From: Parolsenella massiliensis | Lineage (GTDB): Bacteria; Actinomycetota; Coriobacteriia; Coriobacteriales; Atopobiaceae | Reading direction: 5' to 3' | NCBI RefSeq assembly: GCF_900143685.1 | Contig: NZ_LT671675.1 | Coordinates: forward strand, 1,171,985-1,235,984 | DNA length: 64,000 nt | Shown: positions 8,588 through 18,200 of the stretch, in pieces | How the letters are laid out: the number at the start of each line of letters is the position of its first letter | Position numbering within the stretch: position 1 is the stretch's first letter | Translations under genes and position numbers: made by a program | The notes under the pieces: generated by a model | What the model was told of the DNA's origin: nothing | The model's input: only the letters and a program-made list of their open reading frames with translations | Database searches by the model: none

Positions 8588-9532
8588 CTAGATGCCCTGG
8601 CGGGCAAGGAACTCCTCGACGTCATGCCAGACGGCTTCGTGGCAGGGCTCGTTCAGAATCTCGTGGCGAGCGCCCGGATAGATGCCCATCTCCACAAGAC
8701 GCACGCCCGCGTTTCTGTACTCGTCCACGGCACGCGCCACCCCGCGGCCGCAGTCGCCCACGGGGTCCTCGGCACCGGCGACGAACAGCAGCGGCAGGTC
8801 CTTAGGAACGCGACGCGCGAGACGGGCGTCCGTGGCGTCGGCGACGAGCGAGGCGAGCGTGGCGTAGGCGCCCACGGTGAAGGGCTGGCCGCACAGGGGG
8901 TCTGCGATGTACTCGTCCACGACGTCCGGGTCCGAGGAGATCCAGTCGACGTCCGTGCGCGCGTCCTTGATGGCGCGTCCATAGGCTCCCGCGCCCAGCG
9001 AGTCCACGAATCGGCTCACGTGGCGCTCTCCCCGGATCTGCGCGATGAGGCGCGTGATGACGCGGCCCGCGACCGTCTGGATGCGGGGCTGCTGGCCCGT
9101 CCCGCACAGGATGGCCGCCGACAGCCCGTCCGCATGGCGCGTAAGGTAGACGCGCGTGACGAAGCTGCCCATGGAGTGGCCAAACATCACGTGGCGCGCG
9201 TGCGGGTAGCGCTCGCAGACCTTCTCTCGCAGGGCATGGACGTCTTCCACGAGCACGTTGGCGCCATTTGCAAGCGGCATGTGCCCAAGGTCATGCTCGC
9301 CGGCCGTCTTGCCATGGCCCACGTGGTCGTTCGCGCACACCACGAAGCCGCGCCCCACGAGAAACTCCGCAAACGGCGCATAGCGCTCGACGTGCTCGGA
9401 CATGCCGTGGACGATCTGGACGACGGCGCGGGGCGAGAAGTCGGGACGGGCCGCGTCATCGGGCTCCCAGACAAGGGCACGGATGGTCGATGCGTTGTCA
9501 TGGCTTGGGTAGCTGATCGTGGTGGTCTGCAT
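8588..9532 (-). CDS. Alpha/beta hydrolase, monoacylglycerol lipase/lysophospholipase type
   Basis: Serine hydrolase of the Hydrolase_4 group, 314 residues. It shows the oxyanion HGMSEH, the nucleophile elbow GHSMG with Ser120, an acidic residue at GAEDPVGD (Asp256) and the catalytic histidine at GARHEI (His290). Members cleave monoacylglycerols or lysophospholipids in the cytoplasm; the exact substrate cannot be read. No signal peptide is present. The start at 9532 has GGGGAGG (9538-9544) just upstream, and a good promoter lies about 50 bases further up. Confidence 0.88.
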   Translation of the reverse strand: MQTTTISYPSHDNASTIRALVWEPDDAARPDFSPRAVVQIVHGMSEHVERYAPFAEFLVGRGFVVCANDHVGHGKTAGEHDLGHMPLANGANVLVEDVHALREKVCERYPHARHVMFGHSMGSFVTRVYLTRHADGLSAAILCGTGQQPRIQTVAGRVITRLIAQIRGERHVSRFVDSLGAGAYGRAIKDARTDVDWISSDPDVVDEYIADPLCGQPFTVGAYATLASLVADATDARLARRVPKDLPLLFVAGAEDPVGDCGRGVARAVDEYRNAGVRLVEMGIYPGARHEILNEPCHEAVWHDVEEFLARQGI

Positions 9533-9581
9533 GGAGGCCTCCCCATAACGTGCCCGGCGGGCGCAACGTGTTCGTGAGGGA

Positions 9582-9610
9582 TATATACCCAGGCTCATCC
9601 GAGGCGGCAA
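9582..9610 (-). promoter_or_regulatory. Sigma-70 promoter of the alpha/beta hydrolase gene
   Basis: On the minus strand TTGCCG (9605-9610) and TATATA (9582-9587) are separated by exactly 17 bases. This is the best canonical promoter in the first 12 kb, and it drives the hydrolase gene starting at 9532. Confidence 0.65.
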
Positions 9611-9631
9611 GTCTTCACGAGACCAGCGAAG

Positions 9632-10177
9632 TCACGCCTCAGAGACGTCGGACTCGGCAACCCAGCCGAGCTCGCAGGAGCCGTCTGCGCTCGAGAGCTC
9701 GTAGGCCGGCTCGCCGCACCTCTCGCCCACGGCCGCGATGATGCAGGGCACGCCGCTCGCCACGTCCGTCACGAGGTCGCCCACGGAAAAGCGCGGGGCA
9801 GGCCCCGCTGCGGCCGCGGCGCGGATTGCCTCGTCACGCAGGCGCTCGGTGGCCTCCCCGCCTGCCTCGCGGCCATAGCGCTGCTGGTCTGCCTGGTGCG
9901 TCAGGTGCCAGCCGCCGCAATACTCGCAGCGGTAGATGAACAGGGGCTCGCCGCTCTCCCGCTCGCGATGCCGAGCGACAGCGAGAGCCTGGTCATACGT
10001 CACGTACCTGCGCTTCTTTGCGCAGGCGCTCACGGCCTGCCACATGCCCTCGCGCTCAAGGCGCTCGCGGCGCGCCTCCCGCTCGCGACGCTCGGCGCGT
10101 TTCTCGCGCGTGACGCGCTGGTCTGGGCGCTCGGGAGAGAGGCCCTCCCCAGGCCTCCACGTCGATGTCTTGGTCAT
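9632..10177 (-). CDS. Unrecognised protein with basic coiled coil and CxxC-HxxH finger
   Basis: A 181-residue cytoplasmic protein without a family I can name. Residues 20-45 are a highly charged Arg/Glu helix. Next comes a putative zinc finger C-x2-C-x3-H-x2-H (RCEYCGGWHLTH, about residues 83-94), preceded by a tyrosine- and arginine-rich stretch. The C-terminal third (FSVGDLVTDVASGVPCIIAA) looks like a small beta-barrel of the type that starts with (S/K)VGD. Short proteins with a YxCxxCGxWHLT core occur in actinobacteria and phages. ATG at 10177 with GGGAGGG upstream. Confidence 0.6.
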   Translation of the reverse strand: MTKTSTWRPGEGLSPERPDQRVTREKRAERREREARRERLEREGMWQAVSACAKKRRYVTYDQALAVARHRERESGEPLFIYRCEYCGGWHLTHQADQQRYGREAGGEATERLRDEAIRAAAAAGPAPRFSVGDLVTDVASGVPCIIAAVGERCGEPAYELSSADGSCELGWVAESDVSEA

Positions 10178-10274
10178 AAGGCCCTCCCCTGCCGCTCGCC
10201 AACCGTCTGGACTTATTGTCCCAAATAGGGGCTACGCTACCCATAATGATAGCTGCCAGGGCAAGGAGGCCGGC

Positions 10275-10583
10275 ATGTTCGGAGTGAACGAGAACCACAA
10301 CGGGTTTGGCACGTTCTTTGGAACCGGCGGCTCGGGCACCGTGTTCGGCAGCGGCAACACGGCCTGGGTGAGCGGCTCGAACGGTCACGACGGCATGTAC
10401 ACCAGGTGCGGCAACACCGTCATCGGCCCCAACGGGGTCTCGACCGTCATGGGGTCAGGCTCCACGAAGACCATCATTGGGCCCGAGGGCGTGAGCACGG
10501 TCATGAGCAGCGGAAACATCCACACGGTCATGGGACCGGACGGCTCCACGAACACGTTCTTTGGCAACGGCCCCCTCTTCTAG
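10275..10583 (+). CDS. Small Gly/Asn/Thr-rich repeat protein, possibly beta-solenoid
   Basis: 102 residues, no recognised family. The second half is three tandem 18-residue units beginning T(V/I)(I/M)GP(N/E/D)G, as in TVIGPNGVSTVMGSGSTK, and the first half is a more degenerate version rich in FG, GSG and TxFG. It has one cysteine, no signal peptide and no membrane segment. Regular 18-residue periodicity with conserved glycines and alternating hydrophobics suggests a stacked beta structure. The start has AAGGAGG (10263-10269). It is transcribed alone, between a divergent hypothetical and a convergent aminopeptidase. Codon use and GC are like its neighbours. Confidence 0.7.
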   Translation: MFGVNENHNGFGTFFGTGGSGTVFGSGNTAWVSGSNGHDGMYTRCGNTVIGPNGVSTVMGSGSTKTIIGPEGVSTVMSSGNIHTVMGPDGSTNTFFGNGPLF

Positions 10584-10591
10584 ACGAGAAA

Positions 10592-10639
10592 GGGGTCAAG
10601 GAGGGCGAGGCGCCGTGGCACCCCTTCCCCCTTGGCCCC
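10592..10639. terminator. Imperfect hairpin between convergent genes
   Basis: GGGGTCAAGGAGGG (10592-10605) can pair with CCCCCTTGGCCCC (10627-10639). It lies between the convergent repeat-protein gene and the aminopeptidase gene and may terminate both. There is no clear T-run. Confidence 0.4.
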
Positions 10640-10649
10640 GCCACCGTGC

Positions 10650-12056
10650 CTACGGACGCTCGATGAACGCCTTGTAGCCGCGGTAGGCCTCGTAGATGTC
10701 AGCCTTGCTCGTAACCTCCCACAGCGAGTGCATGGACAGCACGGCAACGCCCGAGTCTATGACGTCCATGCCGTAGCGCGCCATGATGTAGGCGATGGTG
10801 CCGCCACCACCGGCGTTGACGCGGCCCAGTTCGCAGGTCTGGAAGCTCACGCCCGCCTCGTCCATTACGTCACGCACGTAGGCCATGTACTCGGCGTCCG
10901 CGTCGTTGCTGCCGCTCTTGCCACGGGCTCCCGTGTACTTGTTGAAGCACAGGCCGCGGCCGAGGTAGGCGCTGTTCTTCTCCTCGAACTGGCCGGCGTA
11001 GGCCGGGTCGAAGCCGGCGGACACGTCGCTCGACAGCATGCGGGAGTTGGCGAGCGCACGGCGCAGTGCAAGGTCGCCCTTCTCGCCCGCAAGCGCCATG
11101 ACCTCGGCCAGGGCGTTCTCGAAGTAGTGGGCCTGCATGCCCGTGGCACCCACCGAGCCAATCTCCTCCTTGTCCACAAGCAGGCACACGCTCGTGCGCT
11201 CCACGTCGGTGACCTCGAGCATGGCCTCGAGCGAGGTGTAGGCGCACACGCGGTCGTCCTGGCCGTAGCCCAGCACCATGGAGCGGTCCAGACCCATGTC
11301 GCGGGCGGGGCCGGCCGGAACGATCTCGAGCTCGGCGGACAGCAGGTCCTCCTCCTCGATGCCATAGCGCTCGGCAAGCAGGTCGAGCATGAGCTGCTTC
11401 ACCGGCTCCTTGGGCTCGTCGGCGTCGGCATCCTTGGCGCTACCGATCTGCACGGGCTTGCCGCCCACGATGACGTCGAGGCTCTCGGGGTCGACGGCCT
11501 CGGCGTGCGACTTCTTCATCTGCTCGCCGGCGAGGTGGATGAGGATGTCGGAGATGCAAAACACCGGGTCAGAGGCGTCCTCGCCCACGACGACGGGCAC
11601 GACCGTGCCATCCTTCTTGGCGACGACGCCGTGGATGGCGAGCGGCGTGGCCACCCACAGCGAGCTCTTGAGGCCGCCGTAGTAGTGCGTGTCGAGAAAC
11701 GCCAGGTCGGCCTTCTCGTAGGCGGGGTTCTGCTTGACGTCGAGGCGCGGCGAGTCCACGTGGGCGCCCAGGATGTTGAGGCCACGGGAAAGCGGCTCGC
11801 GGCCGATGTTGAACAGCGTGAGGGCCTTGCCGCGCGTGCTCACGTAGACCTTGTCGCCGGGCTTCAGAGTGGCTCCCGCCTCGATGAGCCCGTCAAGGCT
11901 CACGTAGCCGGCCGCCTCAGCCAGGGCCACGCCGGCGGCAACGCACTCGCGCTCCGTCTTGTTGTCGCTGATGAACGAGCGGTAGCGGCCGCTCAGGGCC
12001 TCGAGCTCATCGGCCTGCTCGCTCGTGTACTTCTTCCAGGCACTCGGACGCTCCAT
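10650..12056 (-). CDS. M18 family metallo-aminopeptidase
   Basis: Cytoplasmic zinc aminopeptidase of the M18 (aspartyl aminopeptidase, ApeA/ApeB) family, 468 residues. Visible signatures are AHVDSPRLDVK (first metal ligand), DKEEIGSVGATG (catalytic glutamates), and HSLWEV close to the C-terminus (last histidine ligand). It removes N-terminal, often acidic, residues from peptides. The ATG at 12056 has GGGGAGG immediately upstream. It is a single gene, in line with the peptide-use theme of the window. Confidence 0.92.
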   Translation of the reverse strand: MERPSAWKKYTSEQADELEALSGRYRSFISDNKTERECVAAGVALAEAAGYVSLDGLIEAGATLKPGDKVYVSTRGKALTLFNIGREPLSRGLNILGAHVDSPRLDVKQNPAYEKADLAFLDTHYYGGLKSSLWVATPLAIHGVVAKKDGTVVPVVVGEDASDPVFCISDILIHLAGEQMKKSHAEAVDPESLDVIVGGKPVQIGSAKDADADEPKEPVKQLMLDLLAERYGIEEEDLLSAELEIVPAGPARDMGLDRSMVLGYGQDDRVCAYTSLEAMLEVTDVERTSVCLLVDKEEIGSVGATGMQAHYFENALAEVMALAGEKGDLALRRALANSRMLSSDVSAGFDPAYAGQFEEKNSAYLGRGLCFNKYTGARGKSGSNDADAEYMAYVRDVMDEAGVSFQTCELGRVNAGGGGTIAYIMARYGMDVIDSGVAVLSMHSLWEVTSKADIYEAYRGYKAFIERP

Positions 12057-12171
12057 GGATCCTCCCCTCGGCCAGCGCTCCCGCCGGCCAACGCTTGCAA
12101 ACGTCCCAATTATAGAAGGGTGGACGCGGGACGACCGGGCCCCAACCCGCGCACCGCCCCAACTCAAAACG

Positions 12172-12252
12172 CCGAGAATGAAAGTTGGGACAAACGCGCC
12201 AACAAAACCCCAGTTGGCGCATGGCGAAATGTCCCAAAAATCATTCTCGGCG
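12172..12252. repeat. 81-bp palindromic repeat, family A copy 1
   Basis: The ends CCGAGAATGA and TCATTCTCGG (12170-12181 and 12241-12252 with flanks) are perfect inverted repeats. Inside, TTGGGACA pairs with TGTCCCAA and GCGCCAAC with GTTGGCGC, so the unit folds into one long interrupted hairpin. A second copy of exactly the same length (81 bp) and high similarity is at 23508-23588. It lies between the aminopeptidase start and the adhesin stop. No open reading frame is encoded. Confidence 0.85.
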
Positions 12253-12261
12253 AATGGGTGA

Positions 12262-15200
12262 CTAGCGGTGGCGACGGCGCACAAGGATGGCCGCGGCGAT
12301 GACGGCAAGGCCGGCAACGGCGAGGGTGGCCTCGACGGCGGTGTCTGCGAGCGGGTCTCCCGTCTGGGGGAGTTGCTTGTCGGCAGGCGTGTCGGGGCTT
12401 CCGCCCTCGTTGGCGGTCGGCTTGTTTCCGCCCGTGTTGCCGCCCGTGTTGCCGCCATGGTCCCCGGCGTCGTAGCGGTTCGTGAACACAAGCGAATCGT
12501 CCGAGGAAACCGTGGTCGTGAGGTTGCCCTCACGATCGTCGGTTACGGAGACCGTCACCGTATAGGTGCTGGCGTCATACGTCACGCCAGTCTGTCCGTC
12601 GTTTCTCTCGGAGAGCCGGTATGTGAACGTCTTGCCAGCGTCTGCAGCCGTGTAGGGCACCATGAACGTCACGGAGCCGTCATCGGCGTTCTTTGCCGCC
12701 TGGACCACCTCGCCCGTATCGGCATCGGTGAGCTCGAACGTGAACTGGCCGGCAGAGAGCGTGGCGCCCTCGAGTTGCTTCGTGGCGCTGATGCGCGCCG
12801 TGGTGTCGGCCGGAGCGTAGGAGTTGTGGAAGGCCGGGTTGCCGTTCGGATAGGTCACGGCCGTCTTGAGCACGCCCGCGCCGTCATCGGTCACGCTGAC
12901 GTGAACGCCAAACGCATGCGTGTCGTATGTGACGCCACGTGTCTCGCCAGGCACGACCTCGCGAACGGTGTAGGTGTGCTCGCCGGGTTTGTCGTAGCTC
13001 TCGTCAAACGAGAAGTTGCCCTGGGAGTCGTTCGTCGTCGTGGCGACGCGCTCACCCGTTGCGGCGTCAACAAGCTCGAAGGTAAACTCGCCAGCACGCA
13101 GGTCACGGCCACCAAGCGCCTTAGTTCCGCTGATAGTGACAGACGCAGACGTCACGGCATAGGCGTTCGTGAACGAGAACTTCGAGCCGGTCCCAAGGTC
13201 CTTGCCGTCTCTGTCCGCGACGTTTGCGGAGACCGTGCCGTCGCCGTTGTCACGGACGCTGACCTTCACGGTCTTCGTGGACTTATCGACCGAGACGACC
13301 GCCGGCGAGTCACTCGTCGTGGTCTCCGTCACCGTGTACACATACGTCTTACCGGCGTCGGCCATCATGTAGCCGATGGTGCCAAAGTCGACGTTGCCAC
13401 CCGCGTTGCGCACGACCTTCGTCTGGCCGTCCGAGCCCTGGGGCATGGGCGCGCCGTCGATGCCCTCGAGCGTGAACGCATACTTACCCTCGATGCTCGG
13501 GGCGTTGTAGCCCTCGCCCTCGGGCACGTCGTAGCACTTCTCGCCGTTCATGCTCACCGTCGCCTTGGCGCCGGCACCATACTCGTTCACGAACGTGAGG
13601 TGGTCGGCCCTGTCCGGGTAGGCGACGCTCGTGAAGAGCGTGCCATCGCCGTTGTCGGCCACCGTCACCGTGACGCCCAGCTGCCCCACGACACCCGTGA
13701 CGCCCTTGGGCATCTTGCCCGTCTCGGTCACGGTGTAGGCGTGCTGGCCCACGTCTGCCTGCGTGTAGGCGAGTGCGTGGTCAAACGTGATGGTGCCATC
13801 CGCCTCGTTCGTGCCGGTGGCGACGGGTTTGCCAGCCTCGTCGGTCACGGAGAAGTGGAACTCACCGGCCACCTGGTCACGGCCGCTCAGCACCTTCTCG
13901 GCCTGAATCTTGGCCGTGCCGGTTGCTGCGTAGGAGTTCGTGAGGCTCACCTTGGCTGCGTTGGCAACGTGGGCGTCACCCGTCTTGTAGACGTACTCGG
14001 CGCCATCGACCGTCGTCGTGGCCGTGAGCGTGCCATCGCCGTTGTCGGCCACAGAGATCGTGATGGCATGCGGCGCCGTGTCGTTCGTGTAGCCGGCGCC
14101 ACCAACCTTCGTCTCGGTGAGCTCGTAGGCATACGTCTTGCCGGCGTTGTCCTGCGTGAGCTCAAGGCCGTCGGGGATGAGGTTCACCGGGCCCGCCTCG
14201 CCCGCGTCCGCCGCGGGAGACGCGAAGACCTTGCCCTGCTCGGGGATGTCGAGAAGCGCGGCGGACTCGGACGCGCCCACGGCGCCGTCGGCGTCGACGG
14301 GCCTCAGCGTGAACTCGAACTGGCCGGCCTGCATGGCGTGACCCGTGAGCGTCTTTTCGAGCGTGAGGCCGCCCGCGGCGCCATAGTTGAGCGAGGAGCC
14401 ATACCTGTTCGTGAAGTTGGCGGTGGCGCCGCCAGCCGCAAGCGTGCCGCTCGCCTCGTTCGTGGCCGTGCCGTTGACGCAGGCCGTGTAGCCGGCCGTG
14501 CCCTCCTCGGTTACGCGGTAGCCCACGCCCGTGGCAAGGCGCGAGAGCTCGAGGCTCTGGCCGTCCTTGAGCGACACCTGGGCCCGGCCATGCTCGTCAA
14601 ACGTCACGTCAACGTCCTCGGCAGACGCATCAGTCTGGCCGCGCGTGAGGCGCGTGGCCGCGAGCGTTCCCGCAAACGGCGTGCCGTCGGCGTTCGTGAG
14701 TTCCACGTCAAACGTGAAGTCGCGGTTGGCGTCGCCGCCCTCGACCGTCTTTGAGATCGTGAGGCTCGCCTTGTTGACCTCGACGGAGACCGGGTTCGTG
14801 GAGACCGCCGGACGGTCGCCCACCTTGACCGTCGCCGTGTTGTCCACCCTCGCCGCGGCCTTCTCGCCCACCTTGGCCGAGAAGCTCACGGAGCCGGATG
14901 CGCCGGGCGCCACGTCTGCGATGGTCCACGTAAGCACCCAGTGCCCGTCCTGCTGCGAGACCTCCGCCCCCGAGACGCTGCCGGAGACGGGCTCGAGACC
15001 CGCGTCGAGCACGTCCGTCACCGTGACGTCCGCCTGCTCGTCGCCGTCGTTTCTGTAGCCGATGCCAAAGTCGAGGACGTCACCCACCGCCACGCCGTCG
15101 GAGGCGCTGGCGCCACCGGAGGCCGAGACACTCTTCCTGGGCGTCCAGACCGTCACGGTGTCCGTGTCATACGAGTTGTCGCCCACGGTGATGGTGCCGG

Positions 15201-18200
15201 TGTTGTCGATTCTGTCAACGCCCGCGGGGCCATCCTTGCCCATGACCCTCACGGTGAGCGTCACGCTGCCGCTCGTGTTCGCGGCCTTGGTGCCGAGGTC
15301 CCACGTGACCTTGCCGTTATCGCCCAGAGCTCCGCCATCGCTTGCAGAGACGAACTCGACGCCGTCGGGAAGCGTGTCCGTGACGCTCACGCTCGCGTCG
15401 CCATCCGTGTTGTTCACCCACGTGAGCTCGTAGGTGAGCTCCTCGCCGACGGAGACGAGCCGGCCGTCCAGGCTCACCTTGTCATCGTCGTTCGCCTGGT
15501 AGACCCGCTTGGACGTCTTGCGCACGTTCTCGAAGGAGAGAGGGTCGGAGCCGGGCGCAAGGCGCGCCGTGAGCGTGCCGTTGCCGTTGTCCTCCACGCT
15601 GACGCGCACGTGCTTGACGCTCGTGTCGTAGGCCGTGCTGGGCTTCGCGTTCACCCCGCGGCTCTCGGCGACGTCGAACGTGAACGTGCCGGCGACCTTG
15701 AAGGTGATGTCGCCAAACTCGGAGGCGTGGTTGGCCGCGTCACGGGAGATCTCAAGGCCGCGCGCGTTGCCCGGAAGGGTGATGAGACCCTCCTTGACCG
15801 CATCTGTCGTGGCTTCGTCGCCAGGCGCAAGCGTGAAGGTGAACGCATCGCCCTCGTCCCAGTCGCGCGCGCTGCCGTCCTCGTTCACGAGGCTCTTGGT
15901 GACCCTGAGGCTTGCGGAGCCGTCGAGCGAGCCGGTGGCCTCGTAGGCGTTCGTGAACGTCAGCCTGTTGTTCTGGGAGATGTCGCCGGAGCTGGTCGTC
16001 TCGACGATCTTGCCGGAGATGGCATCCCCCTCTCCCTGCTGCTCCTCGTTGCCCTTTTTTCTGCTCACGAGCGAGAAGCCGAGGTCCTCATGCTTGCCCG
16101 TCTCGGTCACGGTGAAGTCGCCGCCTGCGGCAAGGCCGTAGACGCGAATGGTCTCCCCCGCCTTGATGGAGTGCTTGTCGCCGTCCTTGAGCTTGAAGGA
16201 ATCGCCCACGGCGTCGCCCGAGGCGTCGAAGACCTGCGCGTCGTACTTCTGGGTGTTGTTGATGCCGCTTCCGAGCAGGCCGTTCGAGGGAAGCCTAAAC
16301 GTGTACTCGAAGGTGAGGTCATCGCCGTTGGCGTCTGTCGAAGGCACCGTCACGCCAGAATCAGACGTCACCTGCTTCGTGACCTCGAGTTGCGCGACGC
16401 GTTGGTCCGTGTACTGGACGCCCGTGGCGGAGGTGAAGAGTTGGTTGAGCCTCATGGTGCCGAGGTCGTCGCCCTTCTCGGGCTTGCCGTCCTGCTGGAT
16501 TCGCATGCGGTTGATGCCCGTGTCCGCATAGATGATGGGCAGGCTGCCGTCGGACGTGACGTACTTGAGGACATCGCCCGAGGAGGACACCTCTGGGCTG
16601 TAGCTCATCTTCATGGGGTTGGTGTTGACGTCTGCCGGGGTGATTCCCTGCGCCGTGCATTCGTCCCAGATGAGGCCGTCTTCGGTCTCCGTGGCGCTCT
16701 CGAGCGTACCGGCGACCTTCGCGAGCGTCTCGTCGACCGAGTCTCCGGAGCCATACTGGGACAGCGCGCTCAGAAGCGAACCGGCGCCGCTCATGCTGCG
16801 GACGCCATCTCCCTCGCTGCCAGCGTCGACGTAGACGCCCGAGTTGTCGACGATGACCTTCGTGACCGTGTCGTTGGCGTGATAGCCGTCCGGGGCACCG
16901 GTCTCCGCCAAGTAATAGGTGCCGTTCGTGAGCGCCCTCTTGTTCGTGGAGTCCAAGGGGAAGCTTGCGGCTCCCTCAAGGGAGTACGGGAAGGTCATCG
17001 AGCCGGTCGTGACGCTGTCGATGGGCTGCGCGCTGTCCTTTACCCTGTAGTTGCCGTTTCCGTCATCCTCGACCGATTCGGCCGCGTAGAGGGAGAAGGT
17101 GGCACCGGAGACGGGGTTTCCCTTCTCGTCCACCTTCTGGACGAAGAGACGGTTCTGGACGTTGGTGACGAGCAGCTTCGCGGCAAACTGGCGGGTAAAG
17201 TTGTCTGTGTCGACGCGGACGGTGTTGTCCTCCGTGGCTCCGTCGAGGGTGTTGGCGGTGGTGTAGTAGACGGCAACGGTGTACTTGGCGTTTGCCATCT
17301 GGTCGCTGGCCATCATGTAGGCGTAGTCGCGCGCGTCACCAGGCAGGTCGTTGAGCTCGACCTGGTACTGGCCGCTCGTCGTGAGCGCGAAGGTGGAGCC
17401 GCCCTGCTGCCGGACGGCCTTGATGGCACCGGCGAGGTCTCCGTTGCCGACGGTCTTGTAGCCGTTGGCGGCGTCTCCCGCGAGAGCCTTCCACGTACCG
17501 TCGTCGTCCTTCATGTAGACGACGGCGAACATGGTGCCGTTGCTGGTCGATGGCTTGATGGCACTCGAGTCGTCCGCGGCCCCGAGGTCGCTTGGCGCAG
17601 TGAGCGTCTCCTTCGAGGCGACGTAGCCGCCGTTGAGCCACCTGCGGTTGACCGTGAAGCCATCCTGCGTGTCTGTGGGGGACTGCAGCGTGCCGCCGCT
17701 GGTGCCACCCTCGCGCTGCGACCTGACGTACTCGAGGTGCATCGTTCCGTCATGCGACGTGACGCTCGAGTGGTAGCCGTCGGGCACGCCGATCTCCTTG
17801 AGCACGAAGTGGGTCGTGCCGGCGTCCGCCTCCTTGTCGAAGGAGATCACGGAGTGGTCGTTGACGTTCGTGAAGTAGAGCTGGCCGTTGGCGTCGGTCG
17901 TGCCCGTGGCGATGGGGTCGCCGGAGACGTTGTAGTTCTCGTCGGCCTTGTAGAGCTCGAACTTGGCGCCCTGGACGGGGTTGCCGTTCTGGTCGATCTT
18001 CAAGAGCTCGGAGACGGGCTGGGTCACGAGGTTGAACTTGAGGTGCATGTTGGAGGCGTAGGCCCCGCGCTCTAGGTAGTAGAACTTGAGCGTATGCTGG
18101 GAGTCGGCCGCGAAGGTGTTGCCAGAGAAGTTGCCGGTCGACACTCCCGCCGCCTCGAAGAGGCTCTTGAGCGTGCCCACGCTCTTGTCGTTGACCTTGA

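Noticed and set aside
12475-14400. Tandem repeats within the adhesin considered as a repeat array or CRISPR
   Set aside because: They are divergent protein-level modules of about 110-140 residues in one frame, not identical short DNA repeats with spacers.
14941-18075. A 1,044-codon open frame opposite the adhesin gene
   Set aside because: It is a GC-driven antisense frame: no domain, no ribosome site, biased toward Val/Gly/Arg/Ala/His, and the minus-strand frame has a signal peptide, known domains and an LPXTG anchor.
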